Shown: one piece after another, positions 43,862 to 52,590 of the stretch
Layout of the letters: each line of letters starts with the position of its first letter
How positions within the stretch are numbered: the first letter of the stretch is position 1
NCBI GenBank assembly: GCA_021324295.1
Contig: JAJPJJ010000075.1
Span: forward strand, 1-64,000
From: Bacillota bacterium
GTDB lineage: Bacteria > Sysuimicrobiota > Sysuimicrobiia > Sysuimicrobiales > Segetimicrobiaceae
DNA: 64,000 bases
Direction: 5' to 3'
Position numbers and translations under genes: made by a program
Notes under the pieces: model-generated
The model's database searches: none
Told to the model about the DNA's origin: nothing
What the model saw: only the letters and a program-made list of their open reading frames with translations

Positions 43862-45024
43862 CAAACGATGCGCTCGCGCACCACGGCGCTGGCGTAGTCG
43901 AGCAGCGCGACGACGATCGCGATCATCCAGAGCGCGGTGGCCGCCTGGCGCCACTGCAGCAGGTTGATGTACTGCTGCAGCACGAACCCGATCCCCCCGC
44001 CGCCGACGAACCCGATCACCGTGCTGAACCGCACGTTGATGTCCCACCGGTAGATCGTGAACGCGATGAACTGCGGCACGATCTGGGGGACGACGGCGTA
44101 CCGGACGACCTGCAGCGGGCTCGCGCCCGTCGCGGTGATCGCTTCGATCGGCCCCCGGTCGATGCTCTCGATCGCCTCGGAGTACAGCTTGCCGAGCGCC
44201 GCGATGCTGTGCACCCCGAGCGCCAGCACGCCGGCGAACGGCCCCAGCCCGACCCAGACGGTGAAGATGATCGCGAGCACGAGCGCCTCGATCGACCGGG
44301 TGAGGTTGAAGCAGGCGCGCGTCAGCGCGTACACCACCCCGCCGCCGGGAACGTGGGAGGTGAGGTTCCGCGCGCCCAGGAACGAGAGGGGGACCGCGAA
44401 GAGCACACCCATCGTCGTGCCCATCAACGCGAGGAAGATCGTCTCGATCATGCGGTCGACCACGACGACGAGGGTCGGGCTGGGCCGGAGCGGTCCGGCG
44501 CCCGTGGTGACCTCCGCGACGACGAGGTTCCGGGTCCCCTGCGCCGGCGGGGCGGTGAAGCCGACGGCGAAGCGGCCCTGGCTGTCGGTCACGAACGAGG
44601 CGACCTGCTGGCGCTGGCCGATCTGGTTCTCCCACCAGAGCACACCCGGGCGCCCCGGCGCGAACCCCCGGCCCTCCGCCCGGATCCGGGTCCCGATCGG
44701 CCCGGTACGGGGGGAGAGGACGAGGCGGGGACCCGACGGGGTCGGCGGCGCGGGTGGCGCCTGCCCTCCATAGTAGAAAGGCGCGGACGCTCCCTCCGTC
44801 CGGGGCTCCCGCGTGAGGATGTCCGGGGACGAAAGCGCGACGACGAACGGCTCGATCAGCCGCGCGCCCCGCCACAGCTCCGCGAGATGGATCTGCGTGA
44901 TCCGCCACCCGTAGCCGTAGACCAGGAGCACCACGGCGCAGCCGGCGTAGAATCGCCACGACCGGTACCAGACCGCGGGACGGGCGCGGGGCGCCGGCCG
45001 GAGGTTGGCCTCCTCGAGGGCCAT
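43861..45024 (-). CDS. phnE: Phosphonate-type ABC transporter permease PhnE with inserted Ig-like domain
   Basis: 387 residues, about 110 longer than a usual PhnE. After the first helix (FYAGCAVVLLVYGYGW) and a Pro-rich linker comes a beta-rich segment at about residues 98-187 (LVLSPRTGPIGTRIRAEGRG, RFAVGFTAPPAQGT), which looks like an IPT/TIG or other Ig-like fold exposed outside. The permease core starts at RMIETIFLALMGTTMGVLFA and includes the EAA-type loop EAITATGASPLQVVRYAVVPQ. The start overlaps the phnC stop by one base. The extra domain may help dock the binding protein, which is an inference. Confidence 0.93.
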   Translation of the reverse strand: MALEEANLRPAPRARPAVWYRSWRFYAGCAVVLLVYGYGWRITQIHLAELWRGARLIEPFVVALSSPDILTREPRTEGASAPFYYGGQAPPAPPTPSGPRLVLSPRTGPIGTRIRAEGRGFAPGRPGVLWWENQIGQRQQVASFVTDSQGRFAVGFTAPPAQGTRNLVVAEVTTGAGPLRPSPTLVVVVDRMIETIFLALMGTTMGVLFAVPLSFLGARNLTSHVPGGGVVYALTRACFNLTRSIEALVLAIIFTVWVGLGPFAGVLALGVHSIAALGKLYSEAIESIDRGPIEAITATGASPLQVVRYAVVPQIVPQFIAFTIYRWDINVRFSTVIGFVGGGGIGFVLQQYINLLQWRQAATALWMIAIVVALLDYASAVVRERIV

Positions 45025-45806
45025 CAGCCGATCTCCACCGCCACCGCCTCCTCGCCGTAGATCCCCCGGAAGCGCGCCTCGTCGATCTCCCGAGGCAGGC
45101 CGTCGAAGACGAGCTCGCCGGCCCTCAGCGCCAGGATCCGGGTGCCGTACCGGCGGGCCAGGCTGAGGAAGTGGAGGCTGCAGAGCACGGTGATGCCGTC
45201 CTTCCGGTTCAGCTCCTCGATGTACCGCAGCACGGAGTGAGACATCGCCGGGTCGAGGCTGGCCACCGGCTCATCCGCCAGGATGAGCCGGGGCTCCTGC
45301 ATCAGCGCGCGGGCGATCCCCACCCGCTGCTGCTGCCCGCCGGAGAGCGTGTCGGCCCGGGCGGCGGCCTTCTCCGGGATGCCCACCCGCTCCAGGTTGG
45401 CCAGGGCCTGCTGGACGAGCGGCCCCGGAAAGTAGTTGGCCAGCGCCCAACTCGGCGGGAGATAGCCGAGCCGGCCGGAGAGGACGTTGGTCAGCACGGA
45501 GGCGCGCCGGACGAGGTTGAATTGCTGGAAGATCATGCCGATCCGGCGCCGGATCTCCCGCAGCTCCTGTCGCGAGGCCGCCGTGACGTCCCGTCCTTCG
45601 AAGACGATCCGGCCGGAGGTCGGCTCGACCAGCCGGTTGATGCAGCGCAGCAGGGTGGATTTGCCGGACCCCGACAGGCCGATGATGACGACGAACTCTC
45701 CCCGGGCCACCTCGAAGGAAACGTCCGAGAGGGCCCGGGTGCCGTCCGGGTATACCTTGGTGAGTCGCTCGATGCGGAGGACCGGCTCGCTCACCGCTCG
45801 CGGCAC
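45024..45806 (-). CDS. phnC: Phosphonate-type ABC transporter ATP-binding protein PhnC
   Basis: 260 residues. Walker A GLSGSGKSTLL, signature LSGGQQQRVGIARAL, Walker B LILADEPVASLDP and the switch His in LCSLHFLSLARRYG. RIGMIFQQFNLVRRASVLTN is typical of PhnC. The start is GTG 45806, with GTG 45794 as the alternative; the ribosome site AGGGGA fits the latter better. The phnD gene lies 402 bp upstream across a repeat-containing gap. Confidence 0.94.
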   Translation of the reverse strand: MPRAVSEPVLRIERLTKVYPDGTRALSDVSFEVARGEFVVIIGLSGSGKSTLLRCINRLVEPTSGRIVFEGRDVTAASRQELREIRRRIGMIFQQFNLVRRASVLTNVLSGRLGYLPPSWALANYFPGPLVQQALANLERVGIPEKAAARADTLSGGQQQRVGIARALMQEPRLILADEPVASLDPAMSHSVLRYIEELNRKDGITVLCSLHFLSLARRYGTRILALRAGELVFDGLPREIDEARFRGIYGEEAVAVEIG

Positions 45807-46056
45807 TCCCCTGCGCGCCCGCCGGCATCGCCCGCGCGGGGCTCCTCAGTACCCCATCTCATACATCCGCCAGCGGGCGGGATCTACCCTTCGCGCCCGC
45901 GCGACGCGGCCTTCGGTTTGGCGCGGCGGCCGGCCGGAGCCCACCGCGTCACCCGGGCGCGAAGGACGGCCCCGCGCGCCCTGCCGTTCCTCCCGCGGAG
46001 TGTCCTGCCGTGCCGCGCCGGTAGGCGACCTCCGGAGTCTGCGGGGCGGCGCACAG

Positions 46057-46212
46057 ACGAATCGGCGGCAGGGACCCGCCCGTCGCTTCCGGCCGAGGAA
46101 CGGCCTCCCACCCCACGGCATCGCGGGAGCACGGCAACTCGTCGGGGGCCCCGGGAGGGCGCGCGGGGCGGGCCCGCCGCGTCCCCCGGTCGACAGCGCG
46201 ACACCGCGCTAG
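46057..46212 (+). repeat. Dispersed intergenic repeat, copy B
   Basis: Lies in the 402-bp gap between phnD and phnC (45807-46208), which holds no gene. It begins gacgaatcggc, contains tcccaccccacggcatcgcgg, and ends ccccggtcgacagcgcg then ctag, the TAG stop of phnD on the other strand. It aligns with copy A in reverse complement over its full length and with C and D in part. Confidence 0.75.
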
Positions 46213-47141
46213 CGCGGCTTGATGAGCTCCTCCAGGTTGACGCCCGCATAACGGGCCACGTCCCGCACCGGGTTGTAGAACGCATCCAGGCTCGGGGTCT
46301 TGACCTTGTACTTCGTGACCAGCAGGTGGTAGTCGGCCAGCGCCTCGATCTCGTACAGCGACTTGAGCGCGTCGAGGCCGGCCGGGGTCTCCGAGAACCG
46401 CAGCAGCGCGTTCGTCACCCTGTCCGTGACGTCCGCCGGCAAGCCGTGCCGAAAGCTCACCGTGTCGTTGGGGATCGGATCGGAGTACCAGACCACCTTG
46501 ACCTTCTGCATCACGTCGGGCAGGGTCTTCTGCACGGTGGCGCGGGCGTCCTCGAACACCGCGCCGGCGTCCGCCCGGCCCTGGTACACCGCCAGCACCA
46601 CGTTGTTGTGCGAGCCCGCGAACACGGTCTGGCCGAAGAACTTCGCGGGGTCGTACCCGGCCTTCTTGAGCGCCGCGAGCGGGAACAGGTACCCGGAGGT
46701 GCTGGCCGGGTCCACGAACGCGAAGCGCTTGCCGCGCAGGTCCGCCAGCGAGGCGATCCCGGAGGAGGCCTGCGTGATGATCTCGGCCCGGTAGTACGGC
46801 AGGCCGAACCTGACCGTCACGAGCCGCACCTCGACCCCGTACTTCTGATGCGCGATGACGTAGGAGAAGGTGTTGAGCCAGCCGATGTCCGCGCGGCCCG
46901 CCCCCATCGCCTCGATCACGCCGGCGTAGCTCGTCGCGACGAACGACTCGAACCTGTACCCGGTCGCCATCTCCAGGAGCCGCGCGATCCGGTTGCCGCT
47001 TTCCAGGATCGTCCGCGCCTCTCCGGATGGGACGAACGCCATGACGAGCTTGGGCGGCGCCGCGGGCGCCGGGCCGGCGCCCGCGAGGCCGAGCGCGAGC
47101 GCGGCGGCCACGCCCACCGCGATGAGACGGCACGTCGTCAT
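46209..47141 (-). CDS. phnD: Phosphate/phosphite/phosphonate ABC transporter substrate-binding protein PhnD
   Basis: 310 residues with a Sec signal (RLIAVGVAAALALGLAGAG, cleavage near APA); no lipobox Cys. The PhnD fold shows LVMAFVPSGEARTILESG, then TSYAGVIEAMGAGRADIGWL, LADLRGKRFAFVDPASTSGY (the Ser/Thr ligand loop) and PNDTVSFRHGLP. The ligand may be a phosphonate, phosphite or related oxyanion. The ATG at 47141 follows AAGGAGG. No phosphonate-degrading genes are in the window. Confidence 0.94.
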   Translation of the reverse strand: MTTCRLIAVGVAAALALGLAGAGPAPAAPPKLVMAFVPSGEARTILESGNRIARLLEMATGYRFESFVATSYAGVIEAMGAGRADIGWLNTFSYVIAHQKYGVEVRLVTVRFGLPYYRAEIITQASSGIASLADLRGKRFAFVDPASTSGYLFPLAALKKAGYDPAKFFGQTVFAGSHNNVVLAVYQGRADAGAVFEDARATVQKTLPDVMQKVKVVWYSDPIPNDTVSFRHGLPADVTDRVTNALLRFSETPAGLDALKSLYEIEALADYHLLVTKYKVKTPSLDAFYNPVRDVARYAGVNLEELIKPR

Positions 47142-47158
47142 GAAGACCCTCCTTCGAG

Positions 47159-47196
47159 CTCTCCGAGGCTGGCCGGTAGTTCTGTCGGCCGGAGAG
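47159..47196 (-). other. Hairpin in the phnD leader
   Basis: CTCTCCG and CGGAGAG form perfect outer arms, with inner GCCG/CGGC pairing, in the 63-bp gap between the methyltransferase stop and the phnD start. It ends 7 bases before the AAGGAGG region. Without a T-run it is not a typical terminator; it could influence phnD translation or read-through. Confidence 0.5.
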
Positions 47197-47204
47197 TTTC
47201 TCCT

Positions 47205-47999
47205 CTAGCGGGGGAGCAGCCGATCAGCAGGCGACGGGACACCGGCTTTCTCGCTCACGACGACCAGCCGGCGACTCTCGGGCGACAGCGCGCTGCCGTC
47301 GAGGCCTCCATAGCGCCCCCGCACGCGCAGCCCCGCCGCATCCAGCATCCGGGCGAGCTCGGCCGGCGCATAGGATCGGAGCGAGTGGTAGACCTCAGCC
47401 GTCCGCCCGTCCGGGAAGCGCACCGTGCCGCGCGCCTCGTAGCGCTCGGTCCCGGCGTCGAACCGGGATTCCCACACGACGCGCACGCCGTCGGCGTGCT
47501 CCTCCACCTCCACGGCCGGAGCGGCGTACCGCCGCGCAAGGTCCTCCCGGTGGGCCAGCTCCAACAGGAAGCGCCCGCCCGGCAGGAGCGCACGGTGGAC
47601 GGCGGCGAGGACCTTGCGGTCCTCCTCCTCCGTCTCCAGGTAGCCGAACGATGTGAAGACGTTGATCACCGCGTCGAAGGCGCCCTCGAAGGGGATCTCC
47701 CGCATGTCCGCGCGCACCCAGCGCACCGCGACGCCGCGCGCGTGCGCATCGGCCCGCGCGCGCGCGAGGAGCACGCCGCTCAGGTCGAGCCCCGTGACGC
47801 GATAGCCGCGCTCGGCCAGGGCGATCGCGTGGCGGCCCTGGCCACAGCAGAGGTCCAGGACGACGCTGCCGGGCCGCAGAGCGAGGAGGGCCAGGATGCC
47901 CTCGACGTCCCGGGCCGTCCGCTGCGGGCTCACGTACGGGGCGTAGGCCCGCAGGTACTCCTCGCCGAAGGACGTGGCGTACCAGGGACGCTCGCTCAC
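47205..47999 (-). CDS. Class I SAM-dependent methyltransferase
   Basis: 264 residues. Motif I VVLDLCCGQGRHAIALAERG, motif II LDLSGVLLARARAD, RADMREIPFEGAFDAVINVF, and motif IV/V LPGGRFLLEL. The C-terminal half is beta-rich (EVEEHADGVRVVWESRFDAG), typical of small-molecule or ubiE-like methyltransferases. The substrate is unknown. It starts with GTG 47999 and lies upstream of phnD in the same direction, possibly as first gene of that operon. Confidence 0.9.
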   Translation of the reverse strand: MSERPWYATSFGEEYLRAYAPYVSPQRTARDVEGILALLALRPGSVVLDLCCGQGRHAIALAERGYRVTGLDLSGVLLARARADAHARGVAVRWVRADMREIPFEGAFDAVINVFTSFGYLETEEEDRKVLAAVHRALLPGGRFLLELAHREDLARRYAAPAVEVEEHADGVRVVWESRFDAGTERYEARGTVRFPDGRTAEVYHSLRSYAPAELARMLDAAGLRVRGRYGGLDGSALSPESRRLVVVSEKAGVPSPADRLLPR

Positions 48000-48157
48000 C
48001 GCCGGCTCGGCCTCCTCGGCGCGCCGTCTTCGGGGCCGGCGCGGGCCGGTCCTCGGCGGAGCATCCCCGGCGGCGCGGCAGCGGTGGCGCCCCGACGTAC
48101 GCGCCGGCAGGGGAGCGTCTCGCGACCGCAGAACGCCACGGGGGAGGTCGGTGCCCT

Positions 48158-49072
48158 GTGCCCCTGCCGACGCACCTCGCGTACAACGGCCGCACGGTCC
48201 TCCTGAAGTACCACCGCCTGCTGAGCGGCATCCACCCGCATGCGCCGAACTCCGTCGCGGCGCTGCGGCACCTCGTGGAGGAAGGCGCGGCGTGCCTCGA
48301 GGTCGATATCCGCCTGACCGCGGACGGGGCCTACGTCCTGCTGCACGACGAGACGCTCGAGCGCGAGACGAGCGGCGTGGGGCCGGTGCGCGAGATCACC
48401 CGCGAGCGGTTCACGGCCCTGCGCCTGCGGGGATCGGAGGAGCCCGCGGCGGCGCTGGACGAGATCGTCGCGGTCCTGCGCGGCTGCGGGCGCGAGCTCA
48501 AGCTGCAGGTGGACCTCGCGGAGCGCCTGCCCCTGAGCCGCGAGGAGGCCGCGCGCCTCGCGGATGGGCTCGCGCCGCTGCGGGAGCCCGTCCGCGTCGT
48601 CGTCGGCTGCATGGCCGACTGGAACCTGCGGGCGCTGCGCCGCGTGGACCCGACGCTTCCCCTTGCCTTCGACATCGGGCAGTACCTCGACGCGCCGGTG
48701 GATGGGATCGTCCGTCTGCCGCTGCGGACGAACGCCTACGGGTACCTCGATGACCATCCGCTGGGGTACCGGCGGCTGCTCGCGCCGGCGGCCTACCTGG
48801 AGGACCGGCTCGAGGCGTTGGTCAACCTCGTGGATGCCGGCGAGTACCACCTCCGCAAGGACTTTCTCGTCCGGGCGCTCGCGGACGGGTTCAACCCGGT
48901 CGCGTTCATCCACGGCTACAAGCCCGGCGCGCAGGTGGACGTCTGGACCGTGAACGCCGGCGCGCCCGATTTCCCGGGGGCGCTGTTCGCCGCGCTCGAC
49001 GCGGGCGCCGATCAGATCACCACGGACACAGCGGTCCAGCTCGCCGAGACCCTGGCGCGGGCCCGGTCGTGA
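48158..49072 (+). CDS. Glycerophosphodiester phosphodiesterase family protein
   Basis: 304-residue TIM-barrel GDPD protein. It hydrolyses glycerophosphodiesters to glycerol 3-phosphate and an alcohol. The start HPHAPNSVAALRHLVEEGAA replaces the usual H-R-G-x-x-PENT pattern, while the metal-binding EVDIRLTADGAYVLLHDETL is typical. The end is ADQITTDTAVQLAETLA, as in the family. No signal peptide is seen, so it may act in the cytoplasm. GGGGAGG lies 11 bases before the GTG. It is divergent from the methyltransferase and convergent with nrdJ. Confidence 0.88.
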   Translation: MPLPTHLAYNGRTVLLKYHRLLSGIHPHAPNSVAALRHLVEEGAACLEVDIRLTADGAYVLLHDETLERETSGVGPVREITRERFTALRLRGSEEPAAALDEIVAVLRGCGRELKLQVDLAERLPLSREEAARLADGLAPLREPVRVVVGCMADWNLRALRRVDPTLPLAFDIGQYLDAPVDGIVRLPLRTNAYGYLDDHPLGYRRLLAPAAYLEDRLEALVNLVDAGEYHLRKDFLVRALADGFNPVAFIHGYKPGAQVDVWTVNAGAPDFPGALFAALDAGADQITTDTAVQLAETLARARS

Positions 49073-49213
49073 GCCCTGCGGCACGCGCACGCCGGCGGCC
49101 GTGGAGGACGATCGGCTACGCCGTCGCCGCCGGGGCTCCGCCTGAACGGGGCTCGGGAGCGCCGCTCGCCCGCGCGCCGCATCGGCTCCGCGCCGGCGGG
49201 CGAGGTGGCGCCG

Positions 49214-51709
49214 CTAGCACTTCGAGTAGCCGCAGAACCGGCAGTGGCTGCAGCCGTTCTCGTAGACGAGCGAGTTGCCGCAGTCCGGGCAGATGCCGGC
49301 AAAGGTCAGGAGCGGCTGCTGCTCCTCCTCGAGAGGTGCCGCGGAGCTCGCAGACCTCGCGCCCCTCGATCCCGCATCCGGCGGCGGATCGTCCGCCGCG
49401 TCGGCGTCGGTGGGCCGGTCGGGGCCCGCTCCCCCGTTGGCGTGGCCGTTGCCCAGGCGAGGCACCGGCAGCCGGTCCGCCATCGGGAACACCTGGTCGG
49501 GACGGAACCCCGGGCCGTAGAGGGCCCGACCGAGCGCCAGCGCGACGCCCTGCGCGATCGTCGTCACCCGGACGACCGTGCCGTCGCCGGAGCGGTCGAT
49601 CGCGACCTCGCGGGACTGCACCCGCCAGAGCTGCTCGATCACGTCGCGCGGATCCGCACCGGTCCGCAGGGCGAGCGAGGCGAGCCGGCCGACCGCGTCG
49701 GCCTCCACGTCGAGGGACTGGACGAAGACCTCGCAGACGCCCTGGTCGTCCTCGTTGATCGTGACGTAGATCCGGCCGCGAGGGGTCTCGATCCGCTCGG
49801 TCCGGCCGGTCGTCACCTTGGGCCGCGGCCGGGTCTGCCCCTTCGGTGCCGGCTCCGCAGCGGGGGCGGGGGCCGGCGCGGGCGACCCGGGGACGGCGGC
49901 CGCCTTGGCGGACCGGTCCTTCCGCGCGGTCAGGATGTTCTCGCGGGAGCCGGCGCGGTAGACGGTGATCCCCTTGCAGCCCATCTTCCACGCGTGGAAG
50001 TAGATCTCGCCCACGCGCTCCTCGGACGTGTCGGCGGGCAGGTTGACCGTCGAGGAGATCGCGTGGTCGATGTGCTTCTGGATCGCGGCCTGCATCCGCA
50101 CCCGCATCTCGGGCTTGATTTCGTGCGCCGTGACGAAGTAGTCGGGGAGCTCCTCCTCGCCCACCCCGAACCTCTCCATATAGGCCCGCACGAGCGGGTG
50201 GTACACCGTGAACGTCTCCTGGGAGAGCGACTCGCTCCGCCGCGTGTAGCCGAGGTCGAAGATCGGCTCGATGCCGCTCGTGGTCCCCGCGAGGGACGCG
50301 CCGCTGCCGACCGGCGGCACGGTCAGCAGGGCGACGTTGCGCAGCCCATGCTCGCGGATGCGCTCGACGACCGTGGGATCGAGCGTCTGGATGAAGGCGC
50401 CCCGAAGATGCCTGTCCCCGTCGTAGCCCGGGAACGTCCCCTTCTCGATCGCCAGGTTGACGCTCTCGTCGTAGACGATGTTCTTGATCCGCTCGAACAT
50501 CCGGTCGACGAACGTCACCGCTTCCTCCGTGTCGTACCTGAGGCGGAGCTTGCACAGCATGTCCCCCAGGCCGGTGAACCCGACGCCGATGCGCCGCGAG
50601 TAGAGGCTGGCTTCGCGCTGAGCAGGCAGCGGGTGTTTCTCGGCGTTGTAGTCGAGGACGTTATCCAGGAATCGCGTGGCCAGCCGGAGGGCGTGCTCCA
50701 GGCGCGGCCAGTCCACTCGCGCCTGCGGCGTAAACTCGTCGACGACGAACTCGCCGAGGTTCACGTTGCCGAGGTCGCACACCCCGTAGGGCTCGAGCGG
50801 CACCTCGGAGCACGGGTTCGTCGTGATCACGCCCATGCCGTTGTACTCCGACGTGCTCCAGCGCTTGACCGTGTCCCAGAAGATGACGCCGGGCTCGGCG
50901 TGGTGCGTCGCCCCGTAGATCAACTCGCGCCACAGCGCCCGCGCCTTGATGGTGCGCCGCACCTGCGCGCGGTCGTTGTCGAAGCGGAGCACCCAATCGT
51001 CGTCGCGCTCCACGGCGCGCATCAACGCGTCGCTCACGCGGACGCTGATGTTGGCGTACCGCACCCGGTCCAGGTTGCGCTTGATCCTCGTGAACTCCAG
51101 CACGTCGGGATGGTCGTCGGCGATCGTGATCATGAGCGCGCCGCGCCGGCCGCTCTGCCCGATCGTCCCGGTCGTGAGCGACATCAGCTCCATGAACGAG
51201 ATCGACCCGGTGCTGGTGCGCGCGGCGTTGTTGACGGGAGCGCCCTTGGGGCGGAGCACGCTGATGTCCGTTCCCACCCCGCCGCCGAGCGAGTAGGTGC
51301 GCGCCGCCTCCTTCATCCAGTCGAAGATCGCCTCGATCGAATCTTCCTTGATCGGAATGACGTAGCAGTTCAACGCCGTCACGCGCTTGGGGTTGCCGAT
51401 CGCGTGCATGATCCGGCCGCCGGGGATGAACCGGAAGCCATCCATGAGCCAGTAGAACTCCTCCGCGTACCGCGTCCGCGCGGCGTCGGTCGGCTCGACG
51501 CCGGCGACGCCACGGGCGATCCGCTGCCACATCGCGACGGGCGTCAGCTCCAGCACCCGACCGTCCGGATCGCGGAGGGCGTACTTGTCGTAGAAGACGC
51601 GGGCCCGCAGCTCGTCTCCGTTGAAGAACGCCAGCGTCTCGGGCGGCAACGCGGTGGGATCTGCGGCGGACGCAGGGGGTGTGGCGGCCTGCTCAGGGGT
51701 CGTAGCCAT
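49214..51709 (-). CDS. nrdJ: Vitamin B12-dependent (class II) ribonucleotide reductase
   Basis: Makes deoxyribonucleotides with adenosylcobalamin. 831 residues: the ten-stranded barrel with ALNCYVIPIK, NPCSEVPLEPYGVCDLGNVN (active-site Asn, Cys, Glu), TVPPVGSGASLAGTTSGIEP and the radical Tyr-region at GCKGITVYRAGS. An Ala/Pro linker leads to an accessory NrdJ-Z domain. The C-terminus holds a Cys-rich zinc ribbon (CPDCGNSLVYENGCSHCRFC) and ends CGYSKC, which supplies the reducing cysteines. It is downstream of nrdR, 55 bp away. Confidence 0.97.
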   Translation of the reverse strand: MATTPEQAATPPASAADPTALPPETLAFFNGDELRARVFYDKYALRDPDGRVLELTPVAMWQRIARGVAGVEPTDAARTRYAEEFYWLMDGFRFIPGGRIMHAIGNPKRVTALNCYVIPIKEDSIEAIFDWMKEAARTYSLGGGVGTDISVLRPKGAPVNNAARTSTGSISFMELMSLTTGTIGQSGRRGALMITIADDHPDVLEFTRIKRNLDRVRYANISVRVSDALMRAVERDDDWVLRFDNDRAQVRRTIKARALWRELIYGATHHAEPGVIFWDTVKRWSTSEYNGMGVITTNPCSEVPLEPYGVCDLGNVNLGEFVVDEFTPQARVDWPRLEHALRLATRFLDNVLDYNAEKHPLPAQREASLYSRRIGVGFTGLGDMLCKLRLRYDTEEAVTFVDRMFERIKNIVYDESVNLAIEKGTFPGYDGDRHLRGAFIQTLDPTVVERIREHGLRNVALLTVPPVGSGASLAGTTSGIEPIFDLGYTRRSESLSQETFTVYHPLVRAYMERFGVGEEELPDYFVTAHEIKPEMRVRMQAAIQKHIDHAISSTVNLPADTSEERVGEIYFHAWKMGCKGITVYRAGSRENILTARKDRSAKAAAVPGSPAPAPAPAAEPAPKGQTRPRPKVTTGRTERIETPRGRIYVTINEDDQGVCEVFVQSLDVEADAVGRLASLALRTGADPRDVIEQLWRVQSREVAIDRSGDGTVVRVTTIAQGVALALGRALYGPGFRPDQVFPMADRLPVPRLGNGHANGGAGPDRPTDADAADDPPPDAGSRGARSASSAAPLEEEQQPLLTFAGICPDCGNSLVYENGCSHCRFCGYSKC

Positions 51710-51764
51710 CGGCGTTCCCTCCTGACGCGAGATGCATCGCGGCGGTCCGGTCCACGGCCGCGGG

Positions 51765-52289
51765 CTAGTTCTGGTCGGGGTTCTTCGGAGCGAGCGGGAT
51801 CAACAGGACCTGCGACCGGAGCTCGGCCTCGAGCTGCTTGCGGGCCTTGAGCGCTTCGATCTCCTCGATGAGCCGATCGACGTCTCCCACGCGGCGGTAG
51901 ACCGACGCGAAGCGGACATACGCCACATCGTCGAGCTGGCGGAGCCGCTCGATGACCCGATCTCCGATCTCCCGGCTGTGGACCGAGGCCGCTCCGGCTT
52001 CCAGGATCGCCCGCTCGATCTCCTCCGCGATGCCCTCGAGGGTGGAGAGGTCCACGGGGCGCCCCTCGGAGGCGCGCAGCATGCCGCGCAGGATCTTGTC
52101 CCTGTCGAACGGCTCCCGCCGTCCGTCCCGCTTGATGACCTGCACGACCACCCTCTCGGCGCGCTCGAACGTCGTGAAGCGGCGGCGGCAGGCGACGCAC
52201 TCGCGCCGGCGCCGGATCGCCTCCCCGGTCTCCACGGAGCGGGAGTCGATGACCCTCGTGTCGCGCGCGGAGCAATAGGGACACCGCAC
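51765..52289 (-). CDS. nrdR: Transcriptional repressor NrdR
   Basis: 174 residues. Zinc ribbon with Cys3, Cys6, Cys31 and Cys34 (MRCPYCSARDTRVIDSR), then the ATP-cone domain (VQVIKRDGRREPFDRDKILRG). It represses ribonucleotide reductase genes in response to (d)ATP. The GTG at 52289 is required for the complete zinc ribbon. Its own promoter carries an NrdR box, so nrdR-nrdJ is autoregulated. Confidence 0.97.
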   Translation of the reverse strand: MRCPYCSARDTRVIDSRSVETGEAIRRRRECVACRRRFTTFERAERVVVQVIKRDGRREPFDRDKILRGMLRASEGRPVDLSTLEGIAEEIERAILEAGAASVHSREIGDRVIERLRQLDDVAYVRFASVYRRVGDVDRLIEEIEALKARKQLEAELRSQVLLIPLAPKNPDQN

Positions 52290-52328
52290 GACCGTTCGCG
52301 TCCTCCCCTACATTTAGGCGCACCACGC

Positions 52329-52357
52329 ATACTAGCATACAAGATATTGTGCCTCAA
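52329..52357 (-). promoter_or_regulatory. Promoter of nrdR-nrdJ with an NrdR box in the spacer
   Basis: -35 TTGAGG (52352-52357) and -10 TAGTAT (52329-52334), 17-base spacer. GCACAATATCTTGTAT (52337-52352) fills the spacer and matches the NrdR-box pattern (about A-CACWATAT-A-TWGTGT, with an ACAA...TTGT palindrome). Repressor binding there would exclude RNA polymerase. Confidence 0.8.
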
Positions 52358-52590
52358 GGCTGGAAAAGGGGGCTGCCGGCCGGTGGCGTCCGGCGGAGGC
52401 ACGCGCCGGGCAGGCCTCGGCGCCCGACCCCTTCTCTCGCCTGGGGGCGCCTCCGCACCCGGGCGGGCGCGATCACCGGCGGGCGGGTCCGGACCGCAGG
52501 TCCCGGGATCGGGCGCCCGCTCGCCGCGGCGCCGGGTGGTGCTGGGTGCGGGCGAGGGGCGCCAGGCCGCGACCGGGTACGTTGCGGCTG
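52358..52590. other. Intergenic region upstream of the nrdR promoter
   Basis: About 230 bp between the ABC-2 permease stop and the nrdR promoter. I see no gene, repeat or terminator in it, only GC-rich sequence. Confidence 0.5.

Noticed and set aside
51710-51764. Possible cobalamin riboswitch before nrdJ
   Set aside because: The gap to nrdR is only 55 bp and has no B12-box. Control is explained by the NrdR box upstream of nrdR.
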